Part shown: positions 12,475 through 20,059 of the stretch, piece by piece | How the letters are laid out: the number at the start of each line of letters is the position of its first letter | Position numbering within the stretch: the first letter of the stretch is position 1 | Source of the DNA: a virus | Strand: one strand, 5' to 3' | Virus record (IMG/VR): IMGVR_UViG_3300035698_014425 | Coordinates: 1 to 23,985 of that record | Length of the DNA stretch: 23,985 nucleotides | Notes under the pieces: model-generated | The model's input: the letters and a program-made list of their open reading frames with translations, nothing else | Database searches by the model: none | What the model was told of the DNA's origin: nothing | Program-made: the position numbers and the translations under genes

Positions 12475-13812
12475 ATGTTTACAACAATTGGAGTATTATT
12501 AACATTAGCAGGTCTTTTCTTGATGGTTGGACCAAAATTAGGTTTCACATTTAAAAATGTAAATTTAACAAACAAACTATCAAAAGTTATATTAGCTATA
12601 GGTGTATTTGTAATAATGATACCTTACCTATTTTTCTATTCACAACCAGGTTACCAATATGTATTGATTAACCCATTCACAGGTAACAAACACGCAGTTA
12701 TGTCAGAAGGTGTCAAGCCTAGATTCTTTGCAAAAATAATTGAAATGCAAAAATTTATTGATGTTAAAGTTGTACCTGTAAATAAAGAAGGAACACCATT
12801 AATTGATAAATCTATTTTAGATGAAATCGAAGGTGTAATGGTTCCTATCTCAGTTCGTTTTATTGACCAAGTAACAGCTACTGGTTTCGTATCAGTTAGA
12901 TTTCAGTTACCACAAGTAGAAGAAGATTTTATTAAATTAGCAATAAAGTTCCGTTCATCTACCAATTTGGTTTATAATACACTAATACCAACTATACGAG
13001 CACAGTTGAAACAAACTGGATTTATGTTCTCAGCACAGGATTATATTTCAGGTGAAGCACAAGGCTTTAGACAAACATTTGAAGAAATGCTTAAAGGTGG
13101 TACATTCAAAGTAGAGAAAACTTCTTTCAATGATACAATTATGTCACCAATAACAAATAATGATGATCAAAGAGTTATCGCTGATATACAAACTCGTTAT
13201 AGAGTTGAGAAAATGTTAGATAAAAATGGAGTACCTATTCGTATTGCTCACGAAATAACTGAAAACAAAGTTATTGTTTCTCAAGTAATAGTTGATAAAA
13301 TCAGTTTAGAATCTACATTTAAGAAACGTCTTGAAAAACAAAGAGATGAAAGTGCTAAACGTCAATTAGAACAACAAAAAATAGAAACTGCGAAAGCCGC
13401 TCAATCACGTATTAAAGCTGAAGGTGAAAGAGACAAGACTCAAGAACGTGCTACTCAAGAAGTTGCCCAAGTTAAAACTCTTATTAAAATTGAAACTAAA
13501 TTGAAACAAGAGAGAACTAATAAACAACTTGCTGAAATTGCATATGAAACTAAAAAATTGGAAGCAAAATCTCAGAAAGTTATGGCTGATGCACAATCAT
13601 ATGAAAATAGAAAATTACAAAATGCTGGACTTACACCATTAGACAAAGCTAGAATAGATAAAGAAAAATCAATTGGTGTTGCCGCAGAATGGGCAAAATT
13701 AACATTACCTGTTACCATGACATTAATAAATAGTGGTAGTAGTGGTGGAAAAGAATTAAGTGTTATAGAATCACTTATTGGTGCCAATTTAGTAAAAGGT
13801 TCATCAAAATAA
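12475..13812 (+). CDS. SPFH/band 7-like membrane protein
   Basis: The 445-residue protein has two N-terminal membrane spans (about residues 4-22 and 37-57), then a band 7-like domain (YQYVLINPFTGNKHAV, VPISVRFIDQVTATGFVSVRFQLP, DFIKLAIKFRSSTN). A long charged coiled coil follows at about 300-390 (KRQLEQQKIETAKAAQ, RATQEVAQVKTLIK). The layout is that of prohibitin/stomatin-type scaffold proteins, which form rings or microdomains on the inner membrane. The C-terminus is Gly/Ser-rich. In a phage it might reshape host membrane zones or guard proteases; that is inference. A clear terminator follows. Confidence 0.8.
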   Translation: MFTTIGVLLTLAGLFLMVGPKLGFTFKNVNLTNKLSKVILAIGVFVIMIPYLFFYSQPGYQYVLINPFTGNKHAVMSEGVKPRFFAKIIEMQKFIDVKVVPVNKEGTPLIDKSILDEIEGVMVPISVRFIDQVTATGFVSVRFQLPQVEEDFIKLAIKFRSSTNLVYNTLIPTIRAQLKQTGFMFSAQDYISGEAQGFRQTFEEMLKGGTFKVEKTSFNDTIMSPITNNDDQRVIADIQTRYRVEKMLDKNGVPIRIAHEITENKVIVSQVIVDKISLESTFKKRLEKQRDESAKRQLEQQKIETAKAAQSRIKAEGERDKTQERATQEVAQVKTLIKIETKLKQERTNKQLAEIAYETKKLEAKSQKVMADAQSYENRKLQNAGLTPLDKARIDKEKSIGVAAEWAKLTLPVTMTLINSGSSGGKELSVIESLIGANLVKGSSK

Positions 13813-13836
13813 AAGAACCAATTTTCTAAACCATAA

Positions 13837-13874
13837 AAGGTCTGATGTCAATTTGATATCAGGCCTTTTTTTTT
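13837..13874 (+). terminator. intrinsic terminator after the SPFH gene
   Basis: AAGGTCTGATGTC pairs with GATATCAGGCCTT (two G-T pairs) around the five-base loop AATTT, followed by a run of nine T. It is a strong Rho-independent terminator 25 bases after the stop at 13812. Confidence 0.9.
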
Positions 13875-13898
13875 ATTCATTATTTTGTTGTATATTTG
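13866..13898 (+). promoter_or_regulatory. Bacteroidetes-type promoter before 13904
   Basis: The terminator T-run plus ATT is followed 13 bases later by TATATTTG (13891-13898), five bases before ATG. It is the fourth member of the T-run and TAnnTTTG class. Confidence 0.5.
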
Positions 13899-13903
13899 TA
13901 AAA

Positions 13904-14428
13904 ATGAAAAAGAAAAAATACTTAGATAGAAAATATGGTTCTAGATCTTGTCAAAGATCTCCTAGAGGCAATTTAGGTTTTGGTAAGAAGAAATCTTTAG
14001 AAGAATTGCCTTTTAGAGAAAGTATGAGAATGAAAAGGCATAAACAAGATCCATGGGGAGATTTTAGATATAAAGAACAAGTTGATTGGAAACCATTTGA
14101 TGAATTTCTTATGTCAAAAATAAATACACCTTGGAATGATGTTTACTCTGAACTTCTGACTAAAGTAAAAGAAAAAAATAAATTTTGGTTGAGAGATAAT
14201 TTATATTGGATGGTATCAAGAGATCATATATATGATGAAAAAGGTAATGCTTGTCATCAAAGATATTCATATAGACATTATGAAAATTCAAGATTATTAT
14301 ATGATAGTTTATTTGTTGATAAATTTGGATATTTAAGATATTATGAAACAAAAGAAGAATTAATCTTCAATACTAAAATGATTTTAAGAGAAAAGAAATT
14401 AGAAAGGATACTTGGATTAAAAAATTAG
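13904..14428 (+). CDS. basic hypothetical protein with KLxRIL motif
   Basis: The start at 13904 (MKKKKYLDRKYGSRS) gives 174 residues. An upstream ATG at 13853 would begin inside the terminator hairpin and is rejected. The N-terminus is very basic (CQRSPRGNLGFGKKKS). The centre is aromatic (DNLYWMVSRDHIYDEKG, RYSYRHYENSRLLYD). The C-terminus ILREKKLERILGLKN carries the R-x2-KL-x-RIL motif shared with three other proteins of the window. Basic and aromatic content suggests RNA or DNA contact, but that is inference. Function is unknown. Confidence 0.75.
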   Translation: MKKKKYLDRKYGSRSCQRSPRGNLGFGKKKSLEELPFRESMRMKRHKQDPWGDFRYKEQVDWKPFDEFLMSKINTPWNDVYSELLTKVKEKNKFWLRDNLYWMVSRDHIYDEKGNACHQRYSYRHYENSRLLYDSLFVDKFGYLRYYETKEELIFNTKMILREKKLERILGLKN

Positions 14429-14439
14429 AAAGAATATTA

Positions 14440-14450
14440 TTTAATATATA
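14440..14450 (+). promoter_or_regulatory. recurring TTTAATATATA element before RNA ligase
   Basis: TTTAATATATA lies five bases before the ATG at 14456. The same string lies just before the genes at 18204 (18188-18198) and, on the minus strand, 2866 (2869-2881) and 20001 (20005-20016). It may be a promoter box or a translation leader. Confidence 0.4.
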
Positions 14451-14455
14451 GGTTA

Positions 14456-15652
14456 ATGTATAATTATAAAGCATATAGTAAAATTTTAGAAACCTTATCA
14501 AAAGATAAAACAAACATGAAATATTATATTCCAACATATGAAGATGCAATAGAAATGGTAAAATCCAAAGGTGAATTGGTTTTTTATGAAACTAAACATG
14601 AAATAGATGGCTACCAAGTATCTGTATTCAATTATAGACTTGCACAATACACAGACTTCATTAAACCAGTAAAAGGTAGAGAAGATATAATAGATGCTAA
14701 AGAGATGAGAGGATTAACATATGTATTCGATAATGGTTCTCTATACAAAAGATATATCATGTTACAGAAATTCTGGAATGTAAACCAAGTCACCGAAACT
14801 CAATACAATGTAATAAAAGATTTTAAAATAAAAGCTGTTTATAATAAAGAAGATGGTTCACTTATATCTTTTATCCAGTTGCCTAATGGTAAAATTATAC
14901 CAAAAACTAAAATGGGATTTGATAATGATCAAACAAAAGAAACACAAAAGATATATGACACTGATGAAAATATACAAAACTTCGTTAAATGGTGTTTAGA
15001 TAATGATATGGTATCTATGTGGGAATATGTATCATGGCAAAATAAAATTGTATTAAATTATAATGAACCAGAATTGATATTATTGAAAGTAAGAAATAAT
15101 ACTACTGGTGAATATATAGATATTGAAGATTTTAGAGATAGAGGTATCAAGATTGTAGAAGGTGAAAAAGTAGATAACCTTGATGATTTGATGAAGAAAG
15201 CAGAAACAGATAAAGATAAAGAAGGATGGGTTATTCAATTTGATAATGACTATTTAGTAAAGCAAAAAACAGCTTGGTATTTTTTAAAACATCGTATGTT
15301 AGATAATTTATCTCAAGAAAATATCATCATAGAAATGATATTAAATGAAACTATAGATGATGTATTATCACAGTTAGATGAAGAAAGAGATTCAGAACAA
15401 ATTGAATGGGTAGAAAATATAGAAAATAAGATAAAAACTTTTATAAATAAAAAACAAGAAGATGTTGAAAAACTACTAAAGAAATATAATAAAGATATAA
15501 GAGAATTTGCTATAAAAAACAATAAAGATATAAATTTTGGGATAGCTATACAAGTTATTAGAGGTGGAGATTTATATGATAGTATTAAAAATTATATTAA
15601 AAAACAAACACACAAATTAGAAAAAGCTAGAATATTTTTAAGAAATATCTAA
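14456..15652 (+). CDS. rnlA: T4 RNA ligase 1 family (Rnl1) tRNA-repair ligase
   Basis: The 398-residue protein has the Rnl1 order of nucleotidyltransferase motifs: AKEMRGLTY, motif I KEDGSL with the AMP-accepting Lys at about K131, motif III WEYVSWQNKIVLNY (about 189-202), motif IV KEGWVIQF (about 255-262) and motif V YLVKQKTAWY (about 266-275). The C-terminal helical region suits the Rnl1 tRNA-specificity domain. By family knowledge it seals 3'-OH and 5'-phosphate ends, as in repair of tRNAs cut by host anticodon nucleases. No polynucleotide kinase gene is visible in the window. The last 15 bases overlap the convergent GIY-YIG gene. Confidence 0.93.
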   Translation: MYNYKAYSKILETLSKDKTNMKYYIPTYEDAIEMVKSKGELVFYETKHEIDGYQVSVFNYRLAQYTDFIKPVKGREDIIDAKEMRGLTYVFDNGSLYKRYIMLQKFWNVNQVTETQYNVIKDFKIKAVYNKEDGSLISFIQLPNGKIIPKTKMGFDNDQTKETQKIYDTDENIQNFVKWCLDNDMVSMWEYVSWQNKIVLNYNEPELILLKVRNNTTGEYIDIEDFRDRGIKIVEGEKVDNLDDLMKKAETDKDKEGWVIQFDNDYLVKQKTAWYFLKHRMLDNLSQENIIIEMILNETIDDVLSQLDEERDSEQIEWVENIENKIKTFINKKQEDVEKLLKKYNKDIREFAIKNNKDINFGIAIQVIRGGDLYDSIKNYIKKQTHKLEKARIFLRNI

Positions 15653-16696
15653 TATCTCCCAATTTATACTATTTACAACATTAATTATCTTATGATTTTC
15701 TCTGAGTTTCTTACTTATTTTTCCTTTATTTATATTTTTAAGAAAAGTAAAATAACTTAAATTATTTTCATTACAAAATTTACTAATATTATTAATAAAA
15801 GTAATTTCACCATTAGGTGAAATTGCTTTCCATTTTATTGGCACTATACTTTCCCATGATTTAATTCTACCATCTTTTTCATAATTAATAAATTCCCAGT
15901 TCTCACAATTTAATACTTCAACTTTATTTGTTCTTTTTTTTATTATTTTTATTTTACCATTATTTCTATTTCTACTAATTGTCCTGATATCTAAATTATA
16001 TTCATTACAAAATAAATGTATTTTATTAAATTTATATTCTTTTCCATTAGGATCAACTAAAACATATTTATATTTTTCTATAATAGGAATATCATCTCTT
16101 ATTACTTCCCAACCATTACAATTTATTGTTTCTTGTTTAGGACTAAATCCACTATTATTTAATTTTATTTTACCTCTATTTACAAACTTTCTCAATTTAT
16201 GAAAATTCAATTCATTCTTTCTACAGAAATCACTCAAACATACATTTTCATATCTTTTATTATCTGGACTAATTAGAATAAAATTCTTATTAACTCTTCC
16301 TTTTCCAGAAACTGATAACTTCTTTTTTGTTTCTTCTGTATGTTTATAACCTTCTTGTACATGAATTCCACCATAATTTTCATTAGTTAATATATCTAAT
16401 CCTATTTTCTTTATTGTTTTTCTTTCTAATTTTAATGATTCTAACTCTTTTAGATTTTCTTTTATCTTTATTATTATAGGTTCCATATCTGAATATAATA
16501 TTTCTCTTATGGTTTTATATTTCTTACTATCTTTATATTTATTTTTATTTTTAACTTGTATTAAATGTCTATAACATCTATCATTTTTACCTTTACCTAT
16601 ATAAAATGGCTTATATTTATATTCTATACCATTATATATAAATTGTCCTTTTTCTCTTGGATCTAAATAAGCATATACATAATATTCATTTTCCAT
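15638..16696 (-). CDS. GIY-YIG homing endonuclease with repeat DNA-binding tail
   Basis: The 352-residue protein starts with a GIY-YIG nuclease: YYVYAYLDP (5-13), PFYIGKGKNDRC (30-41) and a later ESLKLERKTIKKIG helix with the expected Glu. Next is HTEETKKKLS (NUMOD3-like). Three repeats then follow, each with a P-[DN]-[GN]-x-[YF] strand, an FC-x-N-x-L helix turn and RNRGK-like basic ends (about 140-200, 215-275 and 287-345), probably a modular DNA-binding tail. Its 3' end overlaps the last 15 bases of the RNA ligase gene. The start codon lies in a hairpin that may limit translation. Confidence 0.9.
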   Translation of the reverse strand: MENEYYVYAYLDPREKGQFIYNGIEYKYKPFYIGKGKNDRCYRHLIQVKNKNKYKDSKKYKTIREILYSDMEPIIIKIKENLKELESLKLERKTIKKIGLDILTNENYGGIHVQEGYKHTEETKKKLSVSGKGRVNKNFILISPDNKRYENVCLSDFCRKNELNFHKLRKFVNRGKIKLNNSGFSPKQETINCNGWEVIRDDIPIIEKYKYVLVDPNGKEYKFNKIHLFCNEYNLDIRTISRNRNNGKIKIIKKRTNKVEVLNCENWEFINYEKDGRIKSWESIVPIKWKAISPNGEITFINNISKFCNENNLSYFTFLKNINKGKISKKLRENHKIINVVNSINWEILDIS

Positions 16697-16710
16697 ATTA
16701 TTAAATATGG
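16693..16710 (-). promoter_or_regulatory. hairpin burying the GIY-YIG start codon
   Basis: CCATATT-TAAT-AATATGG on the coding (minus) strand is a perfect 7-bp hairpin, and its right arm contains the ATG (16694-16696). Start-site hairpins are known to hold back homing-endonuclease translation in T4, as for I-TevI. Confidence 0.6.
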
Positions 16711-16801
16711 TACTTCCAAATACACATATTTATATATATTTATATGGTATTTTTTTATAATTAAATTTTTATATATAACAACAGAAAAAACAATTAATTA
16801 A

Positions 16802-17239
16802 ATGGAATACATTAATATAATTCTATTAAATATTAAATCATCGTCTTGGATATTAAAAATTTTAACTGTATGTTTAGGTTTTTTTGCTCCTATTCATTTA
16901 AGTTTAGTAACTATGTTAGTATTAATAAGTGTTGATCTTATAGTTAAATTATGGGCATTGAAAAAAACAGGAGAAAAAATAAGATTTAGTAGGTTAGTTA
17001 GAGGTACAGGAAATAAATTAACTGCATATTTATTATCAATTTTATCATTATTCTTATTTCAATCAACATTTTTCTTAGAAGGTATGTGGGATTTTACAAC
17101 TATATTAGTAGGTTTATTATGTGCTGGTGAAATAAGTTCCATTTTTAATAATATGTTTATCATAACAAATAATAAAACGTTCTTATTTATAAAAGATAAA
17201 TTAGACGGATGGATAAAAAATAAAAAATCCCAAAAATAA
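16802..17239 (+). CDS. phage holin (Phage_holin_4 family-like)
   Basis: The 145-residue protein has three or four hydrophobic spans: about residues 18-31 (LKILTVCLGFFAPI), 32-52 (SLVTMLVLISVDLIVKLW), 73-91 (LTAYLLSILSLFLFQS) and 95-112. It ends in a basic tail (KDKLDGWIKNKKSQK). The spacing, the D-x-I-x-K-x2-A-x-K-K turn and the GEISSIFNNM segment resemble the toxin-secretion/phage-lysis holin group (PF05105). The holin makes the membrane lesion that starts lysis. It comes next to the lipoprotein and near the two cell-wall hydrolases on the other strand. Confidence 0.8.
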   Translation: MEYINIILLNIKSSSWILKILTVCLGFFAPIHLSLVTMLVLISVDLIVKLWALKKTGEKIRFSRLVRGTGNKLTAYLLSILSLFLFQSTFFLEGMWDFTTILVGLLCAGEISSIFNNMFIITNNKTFLFIKDKLDGWIKNKKSQK

Positions 17240-17264
17240 TAGTTTGGCACCATATTTGTATCTT

Positions 17265-17286
17265 TATAAATAAAAACTTATAAATA
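17265..17286 (+). promoter_or_regulatory. TATAAATA boxes before the lipoprotein gene
   Basis: TATAAATA occurs at 17265-17272 and again at 17279-17286, the latter overlapping the start codon. The first is placed as a T4-late-like -10 box, which would suit a lysis gene. CATATTTG at 17251-17258 is a weak host-type alternative. Confidence 0.35.
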
Positions 17287-18173
17287 TGAAAAAATTATTA
17301 TACCTTTTAATCCCAATTTTACTTTCAAGTTGCACAATAAATAAATATTATACAACATCTACACAACAAACAACAGATGATGTATACTATAAAAGAAGTG
17401 AAAATCCAAAATACACTAAAACAGAAACATATATAGAAACTAAAGATACTACCGAAATCACAAATATAACAAATAATTATTATGAAGATAACTATTCTTA
17501 TACATCAAGAATAAATAGATTCCATAGACCTTATGTAGGATTAAATTATTATAGTTATTATCATACACCTTATTATTTAGGTAATGTTTATAATTATTCA
17601 TGGTATAATCATAACTATTCTTATTCTTGGTATAACCCTTATTACCATAATTATTCTTATAATAAATATTCTTGGTATAAACCATATTATAATCATAATT
17701 ATTATTCATATAATAAACCATATAATCATACACCAAGAAATAGATATTATGGACCAAGAAAATCTGCAACAAGAAATGGCACAAGAAAACCTACAACTAC
17801 AAGAAAAACTATAACACCAGTTAAAAGTTCTACACGAAGTACTGTAATAAAAACTATAAAAACTACACCAAGAAGTTCTATAAAAACTACACCAAGAAGT
17901 ACTAGAACTCAAACAAAAACTTATAATAAACCTGTAAGATATAACCAGTCTAGAAAAACATATAATACACCTAGAACAAGAACTAGAAGCTCTACGCCTG
18001 TCAAAAGGTATTCACCTGCTAGAAGCTCTACGCCTGCTAGAAGCTCTACGCCTGTTAAAAGGTATTCAGCACCTGCTAGAAGTTCTACACCTGTTAAAAG
18101 GTATTCAGCACCTGCTAGAAGTTCTACACCTGCTAGAAGTTATAATAGAAGTTCATCACCTTCAAGAAGATAA
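17286..18173 (+). CDS. repeat-rich phage lipoprotein (possible outer-membrane lysis factor)
   Basis: The 295-residue product starts MKKLLYLLIPILLSSCTIN, a lipoprotein signal with LSSC and lipid-bearing C16. Residues ~60-150 are dominated by Tyr, Asn, His and Trp in short repeats (YNYSWYNHNYSYSWYN). Residues ~150-295 are Thr-, Ser-, Arg- and Pro-rich with repeated ARSSTPVKRYSAP units, a very basic tail. The signal sends it to a membrane; its place after the holin suggests a lysis role such as outer-membrane spanin, though it is longer and more repetitive than usual spanins. A surface-binding role is the other option. Confidence 0.75.
   Translation: MKKLLYLLIPILLSSCTINKYYTTSTQQTTDDVYYKRSENPKYTKTETYIETKDTTEITNITNNYYEDNYSYTSRINRFHRPYVGLNYYSYYHTPYYLGNVYNYSWYNHNYSYSWYNPYYHNYSYNKYSWYKPYYNHNYYSYNKPYNHTPRNRYYGPRKSATRNGTRKPTTTRKTITPVKSSTRSTVIKTIKTTPRSSIKTTPRSTRTQTKTYNKPVRYNQSRKTYNTPRTRTRSSTPVKRYSPARSSTPARSSTPVKRYSAPARSSTPVKRYSAPARSSTPARSYNRSSSPSRR
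17988..18141 (+). repeat. tandem coding repeats in the lipoprotein tail
   Basis: Units of 18 bases (agaagctctacgcctgct) and 39 bases (adding aaaaggtattcagca) alternate and encode ARSSTP and VKRYSAP. Earlier copies use agc, acg and cct; later ones use agt, aca and cct, showing two rounds of duplication. Confidence 0.85.
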
Positions 18174-18203
18174 TTTCACAATCTTATTTTAATATATAGA
18201 TAT

Positions 18204-18590
18204 ATGGATTCTTACAGTAAATTTGTATCAGATACTCCTAGTAAAGGAAAACTTTTTATAGAAACAGATGATGGTGAATATTCAGAAGATTGGAAATTAA
18301 CCATAGACTTATCTAAAATATGGAAAGATCATACTGAAAATATTAAAACATTATTAGATTTCAATAATGAATATGCAACAACTCTTACAGAGAATAGTGA
18401 AACTATTGCTAAAACTTGTGGAGAACAATGCTGGAATGAAATAGAACCAATAGCAATTAATAAATTAAAAGAAGCTACAAATAATGAAGAATCAGAATTA
18501 ATATATAATAACCTATATGACATATATGATAAATATGAAATATTAATAAAAACAGACAATATACAGAATGAAACACCTGAAAACGTTTGA
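18204..18590 (+). CDS. acidic hypothetical protein
   Basis: The 128-residue protein is acidic and helical. It starts MDSYSKFVSDTPSKGKLFIETDDGEYSEDWK and continues with LSKIWKDHTENIKTLLDFNNEY. Two cysteines (CGEQC) lie in the centre. The TTTAATATATA element precedes the start. The last 23 bases overlap the next gene in another frame, so both are probably co-translated. I do not recognise the family; a virion-assembly role is possible from location only. Confidence 0.72.
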   Translation: MDSYSKFVSDTPSKGKLFIETDDGEYSEDWKLTIDLSKIWKDHTENIKTLLDFNNEYATTLTENSETIAKTCGEQCWNEIEPIAINKLKEATNNEESELIYNNLYDIYDKYEILIKTDNIQNETPENV

Positions 18591-18945
18591 TATTTATAAT
18601 GAAAGTAATGATGATTTTAATTCATTTGTAAATGGAGATATAGTTAGATTAATTTGGAATAAAGAAGAACATATAGCCAGAATAGTAAACAAAAAATCTA
18701 ACAATTCTTATATAGTAAATATACAAAGAAATAACCATTTCTTGCCTAAAGGTGTTCTAGTTAATGGTGATGATATTATTGAATTAGTTACTGGTAATTC
18801 AGAACCGGCTGAAGGAGATTCATGGACCAAATTTAAGATGGGCAAGGTTAGCAATGATATGGCTATTAATAACTATGGCTCAGGTGGCAATGATAGTGTA
18901 ACTAACATAGATACTGCTGGAGGCTTAGGTGTCGCAGGACCATAA
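18568..18945 (+). CDS. hypothetical protein with KTFD-x-YNES N-terminus
   Basis: The 125-residue product begins MKHLKTFDIYNES. From memory, a MK-[HY]-[IL]-KTFE/D-x-[FY]-NES start is common among unknown proteins of large tailed phages. Next is a strand-rich domain (GDIVRLIWNKEEHIARIVNKK, GVLVNGDDIIELV) that looks like a small SH3/KOW-type barrel. The C-terminus is Gly- and Asn-rich (NNYGSGGNDS, AGGLGVAGP), probably disordered. The stop lies inside the end of the convergent endonuclease gene (21-bp overlap). Confidence 0.7.
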   Translation: MKHLKTFDIYNESNDDFNSFVNGDIVRLIWNKEEHIARIVNKKSNNSYIVNIQRNNHFLPKGVLVNGDDIIELVTGNSEPAEGDSWTKFKMGKVSNDMAINNYGSGGNDSVTNIDTAGGLGVAGP

Positions 18946-20001
18946 ACATTCAAGTTTATCTTCAATATTTTCTTTATAACTTATTCTTATAAGTTTTATA
19001 TCATTTTCTTTACAATATACCGTTTTAATATTATCTCTTATTTTTATATTTTTAAATTCTTTTTCTCCACCCCATTCGTTTATTGGTTCATAATGTTGTC
19101 TACCATCATATTCTATACATATATTATATTCTGGTAAATAAAAATCAAATGACAATTTCTTAATATTAATACAACCTTTAAATTTTTGTTGTCTCTCATA
19201 TTTAATTTTATAATCATCTAATATATTTGATATTTTAATCTCTCCTTTACTTTCTCTACAAGTAGGACAACCTGAACCACCTAAATGGTTATCAGGTTTC
19301 TGTAAAAATTCTCCATGTTTATTGCAAATAATTTTTACTTTAGTTCCACAATTTTCATATTCAACCAAAGAATAATCATATTTATCACCGTGTATATTAA
19401 TTGATTTTTCTATAAATTCTTCTGTATTTGATTTATAATTACCTGCACAATAAATACAGCCTTTACCTCTGAGGTGATTGTTTGGTATTTGTTCAAATAT
19501 ACCATGTTCTGGACAAATTATCTTAACATTATCTAACCAATTTTTATATTCTACTAAAGAATAATCATATTTATCTCCATGAATTTCTTTAGATTTTATT
19601 ATAAATTCTTCTGTATTAGATTTATAATTACCAGAACACTTAGAACAACCTGCACCATTCATATGATTACAAGCAATTTGTTCAAATATACCATGTTCTG
19701 GACAAATAATTTTCACTTTTTTCTTATTATTATAATATTCGACAAGTGAATAGTCATATTTATTATCATGAATAATTTTTGATTTTTTAATGAAATTTTT
19801 TTCTTTAGTTTTTATATTTTTTGTACAAATTTGACAACCTCTACCATATAAATGATGTTTAGGACTTATCAAAAAAACACCATGTTCTGAACAAATAATC
19901 TTTACTTTCATAGACGAATTTATATACTCAACTGATGAATAATCATATCTATCTCCGTGAATATTAATTGATTTTTCTATAAATTTAATTGTTTTGATCA
20001 T
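18925..20001 (-). CDS. Vsr-like (EDxHD-type) homing endonuclease with four DUF723-like repeats
   Basis: The 358-residue protein has four repeats of KYDYS-VEY, KVKIIC-EHG-F, NHL-G-GC-C type (about 5-60, 68-121, 132-186 and 197-251). The nuclease at ~255-350 reads FDFYLPEYNICIEYDGRQHYE, then IRDNIKTVYCKEN-IKLIRISY. The EYDG-QHY and RD residues fit the Vsr-fold EDxHD nucleases such as I-Bth0305I. Its repeats match those of the gene at 1796, but the nuclease half is unrelated. A tttaatatataa element lies before the start. The 3' end overlaps the convergent gene at 18568. Confidence 0.88.
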   Translation of the reverse strand: MIKTIKFIEKSINIHGDRYDYSSVEYINSSMKVKIICSEHGVFLISPKHHLYGRGCQICTKNIKTKEKNFIKKSKIIHDNKYDYSLVEYYNNKKKVKIICPEHGIFEQIACNHMNGAGCSKCSGNYKSNTEEFIIKSKEIHGDKYDYSLVEYKNWLDNVKIICPEHGIFEQIPNNHLRGKGCIYCAGNYKSNTEEFIEKSINIHGDKYDYSLVEYENCGTKVKIICNKHGEFLQKPDNHLGGSGCPTCRESKGEIKISNILDDYKIKYERQQKFKGCINIKKLSFDFYLPEYNICIEYDGRQHYEPINEWGGEKEFKNIKIRDNIKTVYCKENDIKLIRISYKENIEDKLECLWSCDT

Positions 20002-20059
20002 ACATTATATATTAAATTTTATAGACCAAAAGATTGGGAAAAACTCAAAATGGGTAATT

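Noticed and set aside
13853-13903. Upstream start for the 13904 gene
   Set aside because: It lies in the terminator hairpin and T-run, and the promoter box is downstream of it.
17458-17912. Frames on both strands over the lipoprotein gene
   Set aside because: They arise from low-complexity Tyr/Asn/Ser codons; the lipoprotein frame has a signal peptide and leader.
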